NCBI RefSeq assembly: GCF_024380015.1
Contig: NZ_CP101508.1
Coordinates: forward strand, 3,348,902 to 3,412,901
Direction of reading: 5' to 3'
DNA: 64,000 nt
DNA from: Photobacterium atrarenae
GTDB lineage: Bacteria > Pseudomonadota > Gammaproteobacteria > Enterobacterales > Vibrionaceae
The translations under genes were made by a program, and so were the position numbers. Positions 46,628 through 57,835 of the stretch are shown piece after piece. A model generated the notes under the pieces. That model saw only the letters and a list, made by a program, of their open reading frames with translations, ran no database searches and had not been told where the DNA came from. Numbering within the stretch: the first letter of the stretch is position 1; each line of letters starts with the position of its first letter.

Positions 46628-46649
46628 TCATAAAAAATCACCGTATAAT
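46621..46649 (+). promoter_or_regulatory. Promoter of purEK
   Basis: A perfect -10 TATAAT lies at 46644-46649. The -35 position at a 16-17 base spacing reads TTTTCC or TTTCCT, which is weak and lies inside the PurR site. The start codon is about 45 bases downstream. Confidence 0.65.
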
Positions 46650-46698
46650 GCGCGCCAAGCCTTGTTGCCTTCCATTAGCTAACCCAAAGGAGATCGGG

Positions 46699-47190
46699 AT
46701 GAAAGTCGGGATTATCATGGGCTCAAAGTCAGACTGGCCAACCATGCAGCACGCCGCTGAGATGTTGGAACGCTTCAACGTACCGTATGAAACCAAAGTG
46801 GTTTCAGCGCACCGGACTCCACACCTGCTGGCTGAATATGCAGAAACCGCCCATGAGCGCGGCATTAAGGTAATCATTGCCGGTGCCGGCGGCGCCGCCC
46901 ATCTGCCAGGCATGACCGCCGCATTTACCAGTGTGCCGGTCCTGGGCGTGCCGGTCCAGTCACGGGCACTCAAAGGCATGGACTCTCTGCTGTCGATCGT
47001 CCAGATGCCCAAAGGGGTTGCTGTCGGTACCCTGGCCATCGGTGATGCCGGTGCCGCCAATGCCGGGTTGCTGGCCGCCCAAATCATCGGCACCCAGGAC
47101 AGCACCGTGATGGCAGCCGTCGACGCGTTCCGCCAGGAACAAACCGAGACGGTCCTGAGCAACCCGAACCCGGCCGAGGACGTATCATGA
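46699..47190 (+). CDS. purE: N5-carboxyaminoimidazole ribonucleotide mutase
   Basis: PurE converts N5-CAIR to CAIR in purine synthesis. The ATG 46699 follows AAGGAGATCGGG and gives 163 residues. The motifs [18 protein letters not shown] and [11 protein letters not shown] are the conserved substrate-binding segments. It overlaps purK by four bases (ATGA), so the two are coupled. Confidence 0.97.
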   Translation: MKVGIIMGSKSDWPTMQHAAEMLERFNVPYETKVVSAHRTPHLLAEYAETAHERGIKVIIAGAGGAAHLPGMTAAFTSVPVLGVPVQSRALKGMDSLLSIVQMPKGVAVGTLAIGDAGAANAGLLAAQIIGTQDSTVMAAVDAFRQEQTETVLSNPNPAEDVS

Positions 47191-48302
47191 AGGTCTTGGT
47201 ACTCGGCGCCGGGCAACTGGCAAGAATGATGGCCCTGGCCGGGGCGCCGCTCAACATTGAGGTTCTGGCCTATGATGTCGGCACCGGGCATGTAGTCCAT
47301 CCGCTGACCCAACAGCTGATGATGAAAGGACTCAACACAGCGATCACCTACGCCCATGTGATCACGGCGGAATTCGAGCACATCCCGCATGACATTCTGG
47401 ATCTCTGCGCCGCCAGCGGGAAATTTCGCCCGACTGCCGAAGCCATCAAAGCCGGAGGCGATCGCCGTCTTGAGAAGAGCCTGCTCGATCGCGCCGGCGT
47501 TGCCAATGCGACCTATCACCTCATTACAACCCGCGACGACTTTGAGCAGGCGATTGAGAAAGTCGGTCTGCCAATGGTGCTGAAAAGTGCCCTGGGCGGC
47601 TATGACGGCAAAGGGCAGTGGCGACTCAAATCGGCCGACGCCAAGGAAGCGATCTGGGCTGAGCTGGAATCCTTCCTGCAAGCGGCGCCGGAGCAGGCCA
47701 TTGTCGCCGAGGCCTTCATCCCGTTTGATCGGGAAGTGTCGGTGATCGGCGCCCGCGGGCAAGACGGTAGCCTCGCCATTTACCCGCTGACCGAAAATAC
47801 CCACAGCAATGGCGTCCTCAGCCTGTCGGTCGCCCAATCTGATTCGCAGGCGCTGCAAGCCGAAGCCGAGGCTATGTTCAAGGCACTGGCCGAAACGCTT
47901 GATTATGTCGGCGTGCTGGCGATTGAGTTCTTCGAGGTCAACGGTACCTTGCTGGTCAATGAAATCGCGCCGCGGGTTCACAACTCCGGCCACTGGACCC
48001 AGCAAGGCGCAGAAACCTGCCAGTTTGAAAATCATCTCCGCGCCGTGTGCGGGTTACCGCTGGGCAGCACCGCTTTGCTTCGCCCGACAGCGATGGTCAA
48101 TATCCTCGGCGAGGATACTCTGGATGACGCAATCCTGGGTCTGCCGCACTGTCATGTTCACTGGTACGGGAAAGAAAAGCGACCGGGGCGGAAAATGGGG
48201 CATATCAATGTCTGCGCCAGCCCTAAGTGCGACCTGAAAGCCGCCTTAGACGAGCTGGCTGCACACTTAGACCCACAGGCATTTCCGGTAGTGCGGATTT
48301 AA
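47187..48302 (+). CDS. purK: N5-carboxyaminoimidazole ribonucleotide synthase
   Basis: PurK makes N5-CAIR from AIR, ATP and bicarbonate. The 371-residue ATP-grasp protein begins [18 protein letters not shown] and shows [12 protein letters not shown] (the ATP loop), [13 protein letters not shown], and the metal site [14 protein letters not shown]. It ends the purEK operon and is followed by a strong terminator. Confidence 0.97.
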   Translation: MKVLVLGAGQLARMMALAGAPLNIEVLAYDVGTGHVVHPLTQQLMMKGLNTAITYAHVITAEFEHIPHDILDLCAASGKFRPTAEAIKAGGDRRLEKSLLDRAGVANATYHLITTRDDFEQAIEKVGLPMVLKSALGGYDGKGQWRLKSADAKEAIWAELESFLQAAPEQAIVAEAFIPFDREVSVIGARGQDGSLAIYPLTENTHSNGVLSLSVAQSDSQALQAEAEAMFKALAETLDYVGVLAIEFFEVNGTLLVNEIAPRVHNSGHWTQQGAETCQFENHLRAVCGLPLGSTALLRPTAMVNILGEDTLDDAILGLPHCHVHWYGKEKRPGRKMGHINVCASPKCDLKAALDELAAHLDPQAFPVVRI

Positions 48303-48327
48303 CCCCTAAATACAAACGCTAAAGATC

Positions 48328-48355
48328 AAAAAAGCCAGCAATCGCTGGCTTTTTT
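48328..48355 (+). terminator. Rho-independent terminator of purEK
   Basis: AAAAAAGCCAGC pairs with GCTGGCTTTTTT around AATC. It also faces the convergent yrdD. Confidence 0.88.
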
Positions 48356-48405
48356 ATTTCAGAAACTGAGTCGCTAGGAGGTCATGATTTAAAGCCCGCG
48401 GCGGA

Positions 48406-48957
48406 TCACGCCTGATATGCATGACATTTACGCGCCGCACACTGCAATTTGATCCCGCTCGCCAGCTTTTTCTCTATCAACAAACCAAAGCCACACTGCT
48501 GGCAGGCTCCGGCCACCGGCTTGAAGTTCACCGCAAACCGGCACGCTGGATATTGATCGCAGGCATAAAACGTTTTGCCATAGCGAGACTTGCGCTCAAC
48601 CAAATGACCCCGACCACAATCAGGGCAGGTGAGTTGGGTGTCTGCGGCTTTACGCTCTGGTGATTCAATATGATGACATGCCGGGTACCCGGCACAACCG
48701 ATGAACATCCCGTAACGCCCCTGACGGAGCAGCAGCTCTTCGCCACACTCCGGACAAGGGGTACCTAAGCGTTTGACGATGTGGCCGTCATTGTGGCTGA
48801 GCGATTGAATAAAATCACACGCAGGGTAGGCCGAGCAGCCTAAAAAAGGGCCACGCTTACTGTTGCGCATCACCAATTCGGCGCCGCACCGGGGACAATG
48901 CTGCTCTAGCGCATGCTCTCGCGCTGAAAACAGTTGCTCGTCAATTTTTCCTGCCAT
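48406..48957 (-). CDS. yrdD: Topoisomerase-type zinc-ribbon DNA-binding protein YrdD
   Basis: The 183-residue protein is made of four tandem C4 zinc ribbons of the kind found at the C-terminus of topoisomerase I. Repeats start at CPRCGAELV, CPECGEELL, CPDCGRGHL and CQQCGFGLL; the first three also carry the second pair near YPAC, while the last reads CAARKCHA. It has no topoisomerase catalytic domain. Its role is not known. It follows smg and dprA in the conserved group. Confidence 0.92.
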   Translation of the reverse strand: MAGKIDEQLFSAREHALEQHCPRCGAELVMRNSKRGPFLGCSAYPACDFIQSLSHNDGHIVKRLGTPCPECGEELLLRQGRYGMFIGCAGYPACHHIESPERKAADTQLTCPDCGRGHLVERKSRYGKTFYACDQYPACRFAVNFKPVAGACQQCGFGLLIEKKLASGIKLQCAARKCHAYQA

Positions 48958-48984
48958 ACCACTTGGTCACGTTCATCCGAGGAA

Positions 48985-49458
48985 TCAGTGAATATACCCG
49001 TCTTCCACGCCATAAAGAAGCTCTTCCATCTGGCTATAGGCACTCTCGTTGCCCGGTGCATTGAACAGCACCATCAGAATAATCCATTTCAGATCATCAA
49101 GAGAGAATTCCGCCGTTTCCAGTTCCATCACCCGATCAATCACCATTTCACGGGTATCGCCGCTCAACACGTGGATTTGTTCCAGGTAGGTCAAAAAACC
49201 GCGACAGGCGATATCCAGACGCGCCATTTCCTGGGCGGTGTAGATACGAATCGAGGTCACCGCACTATTATTCATGTACGGGGTATTTTCGGTATCTTGC
49301 AATGCAGCCAGTTTCTCTAACCATGTCAGAGCTTTATAGATATCTTCCTGATGGAAGCCGGCGCGTTGCAGCTCATCCGATAGCTCGTCCTGATCGACCA
49401 GTAATTCCACATCACTGTGGATGTAGGTCTCAAACAGGTACATTAGGATATCCATCAT
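48985..49458 (-). CDS. smg: Smg/DUF494 family protein
   Basis: The 157-residue protein begins [13 protein letters not shown] and is highly acidic; its second half includes [15 protein letters not shown] and MVIDRVMEL. This is the Smg (DUF494) family, of unknown function, nearly always downstream of dprA in gammaproteobacteria. It starts two bases after the dprA stop. Confidence 0.94.
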   Translation of the reverse strand: MMDILMYLFETYIHSDVELLVDQDELSDELQRAGFHQEDIYKALTWLEKLAALQDTENTPYMNNSAVTSIRIYTAQEMARLDIACRGFLTYLEQIHVLSGDTREMVIDRVMELETAEFSLDDLKWIILMVLFNAPGNESAYSQMEELLYGVEDGYIH

Positions 49459-49460
49459 AA

Positions 49461-50561
49461 CTAGCCTCTCCTCGTTCTGATATAGCCACCGGGCACTGTG
49501 GAGACAACACCTCGCAATTCCAGTTCCAGCAATTGCGTCATCACTTCATGTACGGGTTGTTTACAGCGTTCAGCAACTACATCTACGGGTGTTGCTTCAT
49601 TGCCTACGTTAGCCAACACCGATGAAAATGGCAATTCTTCATTTTCAGGTTGTGGTCGCGGCAAATCTAACTGCTTACTTTTTACACACTCAGTCAGGCT
49701 GCCAATCTCCTCAAAAATATCGACCGGGCTTTCTACCAATTTAGCACCGGATTTGATCAATGCATTGCAACCCCGGCTACCAGGCACGTGAATAGAGCCG
49801 GGCAGGGCAAACACTTCACGTCCTTGTTCAAGAGCATAGCGCGCAGTGATCAGCGAGCCGCTTTTTTCGGCCGCCTCAATGACTAATACGCCCACCGACA
49901 AGCCGCTGATCACCCGGTTGCGGCGCGGAAAGTTTTGCGGCCGGGGCACTTCATCCGGCCAGAATTCAGACACCAGCGCGCCCTGCTCAATAATATGTCC
50001 TGCCAGCTCCCGATGGCGAGCGGGGTAGAGCTTATCCAGCCCCGAGCCCAATACCGCCACCGTCGCCCCGCCCGTGCTCAAGGCACCAGCATGGGCCTGG
50101 CCGTCAACGCCCAGTGCCAGTCCGCTGGTCACCACATAATCCGCGACAGCCAGCGACGCCGCAAATGCATAAGCCGACTCACGCCCGTCGATACTGGCCG
50201 AACGACTACCGACCACAGCCATCTGAGGCCGGTGCAGCCACTGGGGATCCCCCCGGACAAACAACAGCGGCGGGGCCGAAGCGATTTCCTTGAGCAAGGG
50301 CGGATAGTCGGGGGAGTCCAGCGTGATGATTGTCTGCAGCTCGCCTTCAGCCCATTGTAAACAGCGCTCAATACGCCGCTCATTCGGCCGAAGCAAGGCT
50401 TCAATTTGACGCGGTTTAAAGCCAATCGCATTGAGCTCCTCGGCGGACATCCGGCACAGCTGCCGGGGCGAAGCATGTGGCAGAAGCTGATAGATCTTGT
50501 GCCCGCCTAAATTCGGCACCGCTGCCAGCGTCAGCCATGCGACCAAATCGTCGTGATTCAT
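49461..50561 (-). CDS. dprA: DNA-processing protein DprA (Smf)
   Basis: DprA loads RecA on incoming single-stranded DNA in natural transformation, a process known in vibrios. The 366-residue protein has an N-terminal SAM-like helical part, the Rossmann core ([71 protein letters not shown]) and a C-terminal winged helix (about 300-366, [21 protein letters not shown]). It overlaps the LysM gene by four bases. Confidence 0.95.
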   Translation of the reverse strand: MNHDDLVAWLTLAAVPNLGGHKIYQLLPHASPRQLCRMSAEELNAIGFKPRQIEALLRPNERRIERCLQWAEGELQTIITLDSPDYPPLLKEIASAPPLLFVRGDPQWLHRPQMAVVGSRSASIDGRESAYAFAASLAVADYVVTSGLALGVDGQAHAGALSTGGATVAVLGSGLDKLYPARHRELAGHIIEQGALVSEFWPDEVPRPQNFPRRNRVISGLSVGVLVIEAAEKSGSLITARYALEQGREVFALPGSIHVPGSRGCNALIKSGAKLVESPVDIFEEIGSLTECVKSKQLDLPRPQPENEELPFSSVLANVGNEATPVDVVAERCKQPVHEVMTQLLELELRGVVSTVPGGYIRTRRG

Positions 50562-51640
50562 GATTGTTCGGGTGAAGCCGGAGGCAACTGCGGCGGCAGG
50601 GCTGCCAGCCCCGGCTCAAACGGTGCCGTGGCCCGGGTCACCACCGCCAGACTGAAGTGTTCATACGGCCGGATCACCATCACATCTCCAATCACCGGGC
50701 CGGCAAGCTCAGTGGCGGACGTGTGCTGTTTCACCGCCCCGTAACGATAATTGCCGGCCTCATCCCGGATCGGCACCGCCGGGCGATGTAGCTGAAACAC
50801 TTGTCCCGCCCGGGCACCATCGAGGTGCCCCCGGTCCAACACCACCACCATGGCTGTGGCCAGATATTGCTGCTGATTGGCCAGTCCCCCCAAGACTTGA
50901 GCGTGAAGCCCGCGCGGCGGTTCAGACGGCACAAAGCGCAGCGCCGACTCGCGTACCGGGGCAGGCGAGGGCAACAGGACATCATTCTGACGCACTTCCT
51001 GTAATAACGTGGTGATCGCTATCTGACTCCGCTCGTCCGCCTGACCGACAACCGACACCTTGGCAATCGCTTTCAGGGCGATCACTTCAACCGCCTCGCC
51101 ATTGACCAGCGTCCGGGTAAAACTGGCATCCGGGCGATAAATCCCCCATTGTCGCTGTGGGCTGAGCGGCTCATCAACCCAAACCGCAGTCCCCGGGGAA
51201 ATAAACTGCTGTCCCTGGCTGTCACCCATCACCCGGGGCAGACGCGAAACATCCGCAGCCGTCAGCAAGCGATGGTCTTCCACATAAGGGATCAACTGCT
51301 CCGCAGGTAACGTCAGGATCGGCGTCCGCTCAACCCGGACGCGCGGCGAAAGTTTCACGCTTCTTTTCAGGTGCAACTGCGGCCGGCCGTCGCGCCAGAT
51401 CAGGTGCAACTGGTCACCGGGATAAATCAAGTGAGGGTTTTGAATGTAATCATTGGCTTGCCACAACTGCGGCCAGCGCCAGGGATCATCGAGAAAATGT
51501 TCCGAAATATCCCACAAGGTATCGCCTTTCTGGACGGTATACACCGACGGGGTTTCCGCTTTTACCGTCAAAGGTGCCGCATGCAAGCTGTTGCCGGCGA
51601 GACACCACGCCAACACCCACCATACCGTCCATCGCACCAT
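50558..51640 (-). CDS. LysM-domain peptidoglycan-binding protein
   Basis: The 360-residue protein has a signal peptide (about 1-21) and a LysM domain at about 33-81 (YTVQKGDTLWDISEHFLDDPWRWPQLW in part; NPHLIYPGDQLHL). The remaining 270 residues are the conserved C-terminal region of the family found next to dprA. It is predicted to bind peptidoglycan in the periplasm; no hydrolase motif is visible. The ATG follows GGGAGAAAGTAGCGT. It begins the unit LysM-dprA-smg-yrdD and is divergent from def. Confidence 0.9.
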   Translation of the reverse strand: MVRWTVWWVLAWCLAGNSLHAAPLTVKAETPSVYTVQKGDTLWDISEHFLDDPWRWPQLWQANDYIQNPHLIYPGDQLHLIWRDGRPQLHLKRSVKLSPRVRVERTPILTLPAEQLIPYVEDHRLLTAADVSRLPRVMGDSQGQQFISPGTAVWVDEPLSPQRQWGIYRPDASFTRTLVNGEAVEVIALKAIAKVSVVGQADERSQIAITTLLQEVRQNDVLLPSPAPVRESALRFVPSEPPRGLHAQVLGGLANQQQYLATAMVVVLDRGHLDGARAGQVFQLHRPAVPIRDEAGNYRYGAVKQHTSATELAGPVIGDVMVIRPYEHFSLAVVTRATAPFEPGLAALPPQLPPASPEQS

Positions 51641-51967
51641 ACGCTACTTTCTCCCTGAGTCGCTTCCGTCACCGATAGAAGACAGGTTGGCATCCGACCC
51701 GGGACGTGTCTATGCTGGTGAACCAGCCCACCGCCGTTTTTCGGCACACGTCACTCCCTGCCCCGAGGGTTACATGAACGCCGGCAGAATAATGCTTGAC
51801 CGGCGAAAAGTTACTCCCAGAGACCAGGATGTCAGCCTCGCTTGCCACCGTCGCGGCAACGCAAGGTGCAATTGGCTTCAGGTGCTGTTATTTGATCTTT
51901 AAAATGACTAGAATTAGAGCAAATAAGCGATAATCGTTTTTAGCACTATCCATTTGTACGAGTACCT
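51641..51967. promoter_or_regulatory. Divergent region between the LysM gene and def
   Basis: These 327 bases hold no gene I can support. The half near def is AT-rich and contains a possible promoter, TGTTAT, 17 bases, TAGAAT (about 51885-51915). Nothing else stands out. Confidence 0.4.
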
Positions 51968-52489
51968 ATGTCTGTATTGCAAGTATTAACATTCCCTGAT
52001 GAGCGTCTGCGCACGGTGGCCAAGCCCGTTGAGGCCGTGACTCCTGAGATCCAAAAAATTGTCGATGACATGCTGGAAACCATGTACGACGAGGAAGGTA
52101 TCGGCCTGGCCGCTACTCAGGTCGATATCCACCAGCGCATCGTGGTGATCGATATCTCTGAAGAGCGCAATCAGCCGATGGTACTGATCAACCCGGAGAT
52201 CATCGAAAAACATGGTGAAGACGGTATCGAAGAAGGATGTCTGTCGGTTCCGGGCGCCCGTGCCCTGGTGCCGCGTGCTGCTATTGTCACCGTCAAGGCC
52301 CTGAACCGCGACGGCGAGGAATACACATTCGAAGCCGATGATCTACTGGCTATCTGCGTTCAACACGAACTGGATCATCTGCAAGGCAAACTGTTTGTCG
52401 ACTACCTGTCGCCGCTAAAGCGCAAGCGCATTCAGGATAAACTAGCGAAAATCAAACGCTTTAACGAAAAGCACGCCAACCAAGCCTAA
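51968..52489 (+). CDS. def: Peptide deformylase
   Basis: Def removes the formyl group from nascent proteins. The 173-residue protein has the three metal-site motifs [17 protein letters not shown] (Cys ligand) and QHELDHLQG (two His and the catalytic Glu). It begins the def-fmt unit, 23 bases before the fmt start. Confidence 0.97.
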   Translation: MSVLQVLTFPDERLRTVAKPVEAVTPEIQKIVDDMLETMYDEEGIGLAATQVDIHQRIVVIDISEERNQPMVLINPEIIEKHGEDGIEEGCLSVPGARALVPRAAIVTVKALNRDGEEYTFEADDLLAICVQHELDHLQGKLFVDYLSPLKRKRIQDKLAKIKRFNEKHANQA

Positions 52490-52512
52490 CCCCAGATTGT
52501 AAGGAAGTGACC

Positions 52513-53457
52513 TTGAGCAAGCCGTTACGCATTGTCTTTGCAGGTACGCCTGATTTCGCCGCCCGTCACCTGGCGGCGTTGTTGTCTTCAGACCATGAAG
52601 TGATTGCCGTCTATACGCCACCCGACAAACCGGCCGGCCGCGGGAAAAAAATCACCGCTAGTCCGGTGAAGCAACTGGCGCTGGCGCACGATATTCCGGT
52701 TTTTCAGCCGGAAAACTTTAAATCAGATGAAGCCAAGCAAGCGCTGGCAGCACTGAACGCCGATCTGATGGTCGTGGTGGCCTACAGCCATTTGCTGCCG
52801 CAAAAGGTACTCGACACCCCACGTCTCGGCTGCATCAATGTTCACGGCTCCATCCTGCCACGCTGGCGGGGCGCGGCACCGATCCAACGCTCCATCTGGG
52901 CCGGGGATGCCGAAACCGGTGTCACCATTATGCAGATGGATGTGGGCCTGGATACCGGCGATATGCTGAAAATCGCCACCACGCCGATCGAAGCGAGCGA
53001 CACCAGCGCCACCATGTACGACAAGCTGGCCGAGCTGGGCCCGGTCGCACTGGTTGAGTGTGTCAACGACATTGCCGATGGCACAGCCGTCCCGGTGAAG
53101 CAAGATGATGCCCAGGCCAACTACGCCAAAAAACTCAGCAAAGAAGAAGCCCAGATTGACTGGTCGATGGACGCTGCCGCCATTGAGCGCTGCATCCGTG
53201 CCTTTAACCCATGGCCGATGAGCTATTTCACCGTTGCCGGGCAGAACGTCAAAGTCTGGCGCGCCGCCGTCGAAGCCGACAACCAGGGCCAGGCACCGGG
53301 TACGATTCTGGCCGCTGACAAACACGGGATCCTGGTTGCCACCGGTGAAGGCGCCCTGCGCCTGCTGGAGCTGCAGCCGCCGGGCAAGAAAGCCATGCCG
53401 GTGCCGGATTTACTCAATTCGCGCCGGGACTGGTTTGAAACCGGCACCGTACTTTAA
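52513..53457 (+). CDS. fmt: Methionyl-tRNA formyltransferase
   Basis: Fmt formylates initiator Met-tRNA. I place the start at the TTG 52513, which gives [19 protein letters not shown] and lies seven bases after AAGGA; a GTG two codons upstream is almost on top of the ribosome site. The 314 residues include the folate-site motif [15 protein letters not shown] and a C-terminal OB-like domain ([11 protein letters not shown]). A terminator follows. Confidence 0.95.
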   Translation: MSKPLRIVFAGTPDFAARHLAALLSSDHEVIAVYTPPDKPAGRGKKITASPVKQLALAHDIPVFQPENFKSDEAKQALAALNADLMVVVAYSHLLPQKVLDTPRLGCINVHGSILPRWRGAAPIQRSIWAGDAETGVTIMQMDVGLDTGDMLKIATTPIEASDTSATMYDKLAELGPVALVECVNDIADGTAVPVKQDDAQANYAKKLSKEEAQIDWSMDAAAIERCIRAFNPWPMSYFTVAGQNVKVWRAAVEADNQGQAPGTILAADKHGILVATGEGALRLLELQPPGKKAMPVPDLLNSRRDWFETGTVL

Positions 53458-53462
53458 TCACC

Positions 53463-53489
53463 AAGCCAGTGTCTGCACTGGCTTTTCTT
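53463..53489 (+). terminator. Terminator after fmt
   Basis: AAGCCAGTG pairs with CACTGGCTT around TCTG, then TTCTTTTCC. It lies between fmt and rsmB, so rsmB may have its own promoter or depend on readthrough. Confidence 0.75.
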
Positions 53490-53571
53490 TTCCGTCCCGA
53501 AAACGAACGATTCAGCTCCCGGCGCTGCAACGCCTGCCGATGCGCCGGCAGCGATAACTCAGGAAATCCGA

Positions 53572-54852
53572 ATGAACGTAAGAGCCGCTGCAGCCGAGGT
53601 GATCTATCAGGTTGTCGATCAAGGCCAGTCCCTGTCTACGGCACTGCCTGCCGCCCAGCAACACATCAAAGAGCGCGATCAGGCCCTGTTACAGGAAATC
53701 TGCTATGGCGTCCTGCGCTGGCTGCCCAAACTGGAATCCATCACCCAGCAGCTGATGGACAAACCGCTCAAAGGCAAGCAACGGGTGTTTCATCACCTGA
53801 TCCTGGTCGGGCTGTATCAGCTCGGTTACATGCGCATTCCCGCCCATGCCGCCGTGGCCGAAACGGTCAATGCCACCAAAAATCTGAAAAAGCCGCAACT
53901 GCGCGGGCTGATCAATGCCGTACTGCGTAACTACCAGCGCCAGCAGGCCAGTCTGGACGAGCAGGCCCAAAGCCATGATGCCGGTCGTTACGGCCATCCG
54001 GGCTGGTTACTCAAGTTGATCAAAACCAGCTATCCGGACGACTATGAAACCATTCTGACGGCCAACAATACCAAGGCACCGATGTGGCTGCGGGTCAACC
54101 GTCGCCACCACAGCCGCGACGAATACCAGGGGCTGCTCGACCAGGCTGGTATTGAGAGCGAAACTCACCCACAAGCGCCGGATGCCCTGCGCCTGCTCAG
54201 CCCGTGCGATGTCAGTAAGCTACCCGGCTTTACCGAGGGTTGGGTCTCGGTTCAGGATGCAGCGGCCCAATTGTCGGTGGAATACCTCCAACCACAAGCC
54301 GGCGAGCTGATCCTGGACTGCTGCGCCGCCCCGGGCGGCAAAACCGCCCACATCCTGGAGCGCGAGCCGTCGTGTAACGTGGTCGCCATCGACTGTGATG
54401 ACACGCGCCTGGCCCGGGTTCACGATAACCTGCAGCGCCTGAACCTCAAGGCCCGGACCCTGTGCGCCGATGCCCGCTACCCGTCACAATGGTGGCAGGG
54501 CGAACAATTTGACCGTATCCTGCTGGATGCGCCATGTTCAGCCACCGGGGTGATCCGTCGCCATCCGGATATCAAGTGGCTGCGCCGCGCCGATGACATT
54601 GCAGCGTTAGCCCAGCTCCAGGCTGAAATCGTCGATGCCATGTGGCAGCAGCTCAAGCCGGGCGGCACCCTGGTGTACGCGACCTGCTCGATCACGCCGC
54701 AGGAGAACCGCGAGCAAGTCACGGCCTTTTTGGATCGTACTACCGATGCCAAACTCATCGACAGCGATCCACAGCAGCCGGGACGTCAGATCCTGCCGGG
54801 TGAAGAGGACATGGACGGTTTTTACTACGCGGTGATCCGTAAATTGCCATAA
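53572..54852 (+). CDS. rsmB: 16S rRNA (cytosine967-C5)-methyltransferase
   Basis: RsmB methylates C967 of 16S rRNA. The 426-residue protein has an N-terminal NusB-like helical domain (about 1-140) and the Sun-family SAM domain: [33 protein letters not shown] (in part) and the catalytic cysteine in [12 protein letters not shown]. The ATG follows AGGAAATCCGA. It belongs to the conserved def-fmt-rsmB-trkA-trkH cluster. Confidence 0.95.
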   Translation: MNVRAAAAEVIYQVVDQGQSLSTALPAAQQHIKERDQALLQEICYGVLRWLPKLESITQQLMDKPLKGKQRVFHHLILVGLYQLGYMRIPAHAAVAETVNATKNLKKPQLRGLINAVLRNYQRQQASLDEQAQSHDAGRYGHPGWLLKLIKTSYPDDYETILTANNTKAPMWLRVNRRHHSRDEYQGLLDQAGIESETHPQAPDALRLLSPCDVSKLPGFTEGWVSVQDAAAQLSVEYLQPQAGELILDCCAAPGGKTAHILEREPSCNVVAIDCDDTRLARVHDNLQRLNLKARTLCADARYPSQWWQGEQFDRILLDAPCSATGVIRRHPDIKWLRRADDIAALAQLQAEIVDAMWQQLKPGGTLVYATCSITPQENREQVTAFLDRTTDAKLIDSDPQQPGRQILPGEEDMDGFYYAVIRKLP

Positions 54853-54945
54853 AAAGCCCAGAATAGGGTAAAACAGGGGGCTACCTCAAGGTCCCCTGCG
54901 CTGAGCGTAGTAACCTAGAGCAGAACAACCAGACACAGAGATGCT

Positions 54946-56322
54946 ATGAAGATAATCATCCTTGGCGCCGGCCAGGTCGGCGGCACACTAGCCGAAAACC
55001 TGGTGGGCGAGAATAATGACATCACCATTGTCGACAAAGATCCGGAGCGACTGCGCGAGTTGCAGGACAAGTATGATCTGCGGGTCGTGCAAGGATTTGC
55101 CAGCCATCCCCGTACCCTGCGGGAAGCCGGCGCCCAGGATGCCGATATGTTGGTTGCCGTCACCAACTCCGACGAAACCAACATGATTGCTTGTCAGATT
55201 GCATTTACCCTGTTTAACACCCCGAACCGGGTGGCCCGGATCCGCTCGCCGGAATACCTCAAGGAAAAAGAGCAACTCTTCCAGTCCGATGCGGTGCCGG
55301 TCGATCACCTGATCGCCCCGGAAGAGCTGGTGACCGGCTACATTGAACGTCTGATTGAATACCCGGGCGCACTGCAGGTGGTCGGGTTTGCCGAAGACAA
55401 GGTCGGCCTGGTGGCGGTGAAAGCCTATTACGGCGGCCCGCTGGTCGGCAATGCCCTGTCGGCCCTGCGCGAGCACATGCCGCACATCGATACCCGGGTG
55501 GCGGCCATCTTCCGCCAGGGACGACCGATCCGCCCCCAAGGCACCACGATAATCGAAGCTGATGACGAAGTCTTTTTCGTTGCTGCCAGCAACCATATCC
55601 GCTCGGTGATGAGTGAGTTGCAACGGCTGGAGAAACCGTACAAGCGGCTGATGATTGTCGGCGGGGGCAACATCGGGGCCGGTCTGGCCCGTCGCCTGGA
55701 GCAGAGCTACAGCGTCAAACTGATCGAGCGCAACCCGGCGCGGGCCGAAAGCCTGTCCGAAATGCTGGAGAACACCATCGTCTTTTGCGGCGACGCCTCC
55801 GATCAGGAGCTGCTGAGCGAAGAGCACATCGAACAGATCGATGTGTTTGTCGCCGTCACCAACGATGATGAAGCCAATATCATGTCGGCAATGCTGGCCA
55901 AGCGAATGGGGGCCAAGAAGGTCATGGTACTGATCCAGCGCGGTGCCTATGTCGACCTGGTTCAGGGCGGCACCATCGATATAGCGATCTCACCGCAACA
56001 GGCCACCATTTCAGCCTTGCTGACCCACGTGCGCAAAGCTGACATTGTCAACGTCTCCTCGCTACGCCGCGGCGCGGCCGAGGCGATTGAAGCCATTGCC
56101 CACGGCGATGCCAGCACCTCAAAAGTGGTCGGCCGGGCGATCGGGGAGATCAAACTGCCGCCGGGCACCACCATCGGCGCGGTCGTGCGGGGTGATGAAG
56201 TCTTGATTGCCCATGACCGCACCGTGATCGAGCAAGATGATCACGTGGTAATGTTCCTGGTCGACAAGAAATATATTCCTGACGTTGAACGCCTGTTCCA
56301 ACCAAGCCCGTTCTTCCTGTAA
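54946..56322 (+). CDS. trkA: Trk potassium uptake regulator TrkA
   Basis: TrkA is the cytosolic NAD(H)/ATP-binding gating subunit of the Trk potassium transporter. The 458-residue protein has two RCK_N Rossmann domains ([15 protein letters not shown] and [15 protein letters not shown]) each followed by an RCK_C domain. It lies five bases before trkH, its channel partner. Confidence 0.97.
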   Translation: MKIIILGAGQVGGTLAENLVGENNDITIVDKDPERLRELQDKYDLRVVQGFASHPRTLREAGAQDADMLVAVTNSDETNMIACQIAFTLFNTPNRVARIRSPEYLKEKEQLFQSDAVPVDHLIAPEELVTGYIERLIEYPGALQVVGFAEDKVGLVAVKAYYGGPLVGNALSALREHMPHIDTRVAAIFRQGRPIRPQGTTIIEADDEVFFVAASNHIRSVMSELQRLEKPYKRLMIVGGGNIGAGLARRLEQSYSVKLIERNPARAESLSEMLENTIVFCGDASDQELLSEEHIEQIDVFVAVTNDDEANIMSAMLAKRMGAKKVMVLIQRGAYVDLVQGGTIDIAISPQQATISALLTHVRKADIVNVSSLRRGAAEAIEAIAHGDASTSKVVGRAIGEIKLPPGTTIGAVVRGDEVLIAHDRTVIEQDDHVVMFLVDKKYIPDVERLFQPSPFFL

Positions 56323-56327
56323 CTGCT

Positions 56328-57773
56328 ATGGTGAACTACCGTCCCATTTTATTTGTGATCGGGCTGGTCCTCTCCAAGATCGCCCTGTTCATGTACGTGC
56401 CCACGCTGCTGGCTTTTTTCACCGGCACCGGGGGCTTTATCGACTTTGCTACTGCGGTGCTGATCACCCACCTGGTGGCGTTTCTCTGCCTGACGCTCGG
56501 CCGCACCGACGAGTTCAAGCTCGGGGTGCGGGACATGTTCCTGATCACCACCCTGGTGTGGACCATTGCCAGCGCCTTCGCCGCCTTGCCGTTTGTATTC
56601 ATTAACCACATCAGCTTCACCGATGCCTATTTCGAAACCATGTCGGGGATCACCACCACAGGTTCAACCGTGCTCAGCGGCCTGGATGACATGGCGCCGA
56701 GCATCCTGCTGTGGCGCTCGACTCTGCAGTGGCTGGGCGGGATCGGCTTTATCGTGATGGGCGTGGCGATCCTGCCGATGCTCAACGTGGGCGGGATGCG
56801 GCTGTTCCAGACCGAATCGTCCGACTGGTCGGATAAAAGCTCACCGCGAACCAAAAACGTGGCAAAGAATATCGTCAATGTCTATCTGATCCTGACCGGG
56901 CTGTGCTTTATCGGCTACCTGCTGGCCGGGATGAACACCTTTGATGCCATCAACCATGCATTTACCACCCTATCGACCGGCGGCTATTCCACCTCCGACG
57001 GCTCGATGAACCACTTTTCCAACCGGGCCCACTGGGTGGCGATTGTGTTCATGTTTGCCGGGGGACTGCCATTCCTGCTGTTTGTGCAGGCGCTGCGCAA
57101 GAAAAAAGCCACCGCGCTGCTCAAGGATGCCCAGGTACGCGGGTTCACCCTGCTGGTGCTCTCTGCCGGACTGGCGGTGGCGCTGTGGCTGACCTGGCAG
57201 CAGGACTATACCTTCAACGATGCATTTCGGGTGGCCCTGTTCAATATCATCTCGGTGGTTACCACCACCGGCTTCGGGTTATCCGACTTCTCGGCCTGGG
57301 GGCCGTTTCCGACCATTGTCTTCGCCTTCATAATGCTGGCCGGTGGGTGCTCCGGCTCCACTGCTGGCGGGGCAAAAATCTTCCGTTTCCAGGTGGCGCT
57401 GGCGCTGCTGCGCAAGCAGATGATGCAGCTGATCCACCCATCGGGTATTTTCGTCCAGCGCTACAACGGCCGCCCGGTAACCGACAATATCGTCCGCTCG
57501 GTGGTGGCCTTTGCCCTGACGTTTATCCTCACCATCATCGTGGTCGCGGCCATCTTAGGCGGGTTGGGGCTTGACCCCATCACCAGCATCACCGGCGCAA
57601 TGACGGCAGTGGCCAATGTCGGACCGGGGATGGGCGAGGTGATCGGGCCGACCGGTAACTTTGCCACCCTGCCGGATCTGGCCAAATGGGTCTTGAGCTT
57701 CGGAATGTTGATGGGCCGGTTGGAAATTCTGACCGTGCTGGTGGTGTTCTTCCCTGCATTCTGGCGCAACTGA
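56328..57773 (+). CDS. trkH: Trk potassium uptake channel subunit TrkH
   Basis: TrkH is the ion-conducting membrane subunit. The 481-residue protein has about ten helices with four selectivity-filter loops; TTTGSTVLSG, TLSTGGYSTSDG, TTTGFGLSDF and TAVANVGPG can be read at the expected spacing. The cation-uptake and gating loop region GGCSGSTAGGAKIFR is conserved. It forms trkAH with the preceding gene. Confidence 0.97.
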   Translation: MVNYRPILFVIGLVLSKIALFMYVPTLLAFFTGTGGFIDFATAVLITHLVAFLCLTLGRTDEFKLGVRDMFLITTLVWTIASAFAALPFVFINHISFTDAYFETMSGITTTGSTVLSGLDDMAPSILLWRSTLQWLGGIGFIVMGVAILPMLNVGGMRLFQTESSDWSDKSSPRTKNVAKNIVNVYLILTGLCFIGYLLAGMNTFDAINHAFTTLSTGGYSTSDGSMNHFSNRAHWVAIVFMFAGGLPFLLFVQALRKKKATALLKDAQVRGFTLLVLSAGLAVALWLTWQQDYTFNDAFRVALFNIISVVTTTGFGLSDFSAWGPFPTIVFAFIMLAGGCSGSTAGGAKIFRFQVALALLRKQMMQLIHPSGIFVQRYNGRPVTDNIVRSVVAFALTFILTIIVVAAILGGLGLDPITSITGAMTAVANVGPGMGEVIGPTGNFATLPDLAKWVLSFGMLMGRLEILTVLVVFFPAFWRN

Positions 57774-57807
57774 CTGGGCCTTGACAACCGAACCTGAGAA
57801 GCCCGGT

Positions 57808-57829
57808 CTCCCTGGGACGCACCAGGGAG
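57808..57829. repeat. Inverted repeat between trkH and the hemolysin III gene
   Basis: CTCCCTGG and CCAGGGAG form a perfect 8-bp stem with a six-base loop between two convergent genes. There is no T run, so it may be a weak terminator. Confidence 0.5.
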
Positions 57830-57835
57830 GCTGCA

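Noticed and set aside
46638..48035. A 465-codon minus-strand frame opposite purE and purK
   Set aside because: Antisense shadow of purEK; the latter carry all the family motifs and control sites.
54853..54945. A terminator between rsmB and trkA (CAGGGG paired with CCCCTG)
   Set aside because: The stem is short with a long loop and no T run; it is not good enough to call.
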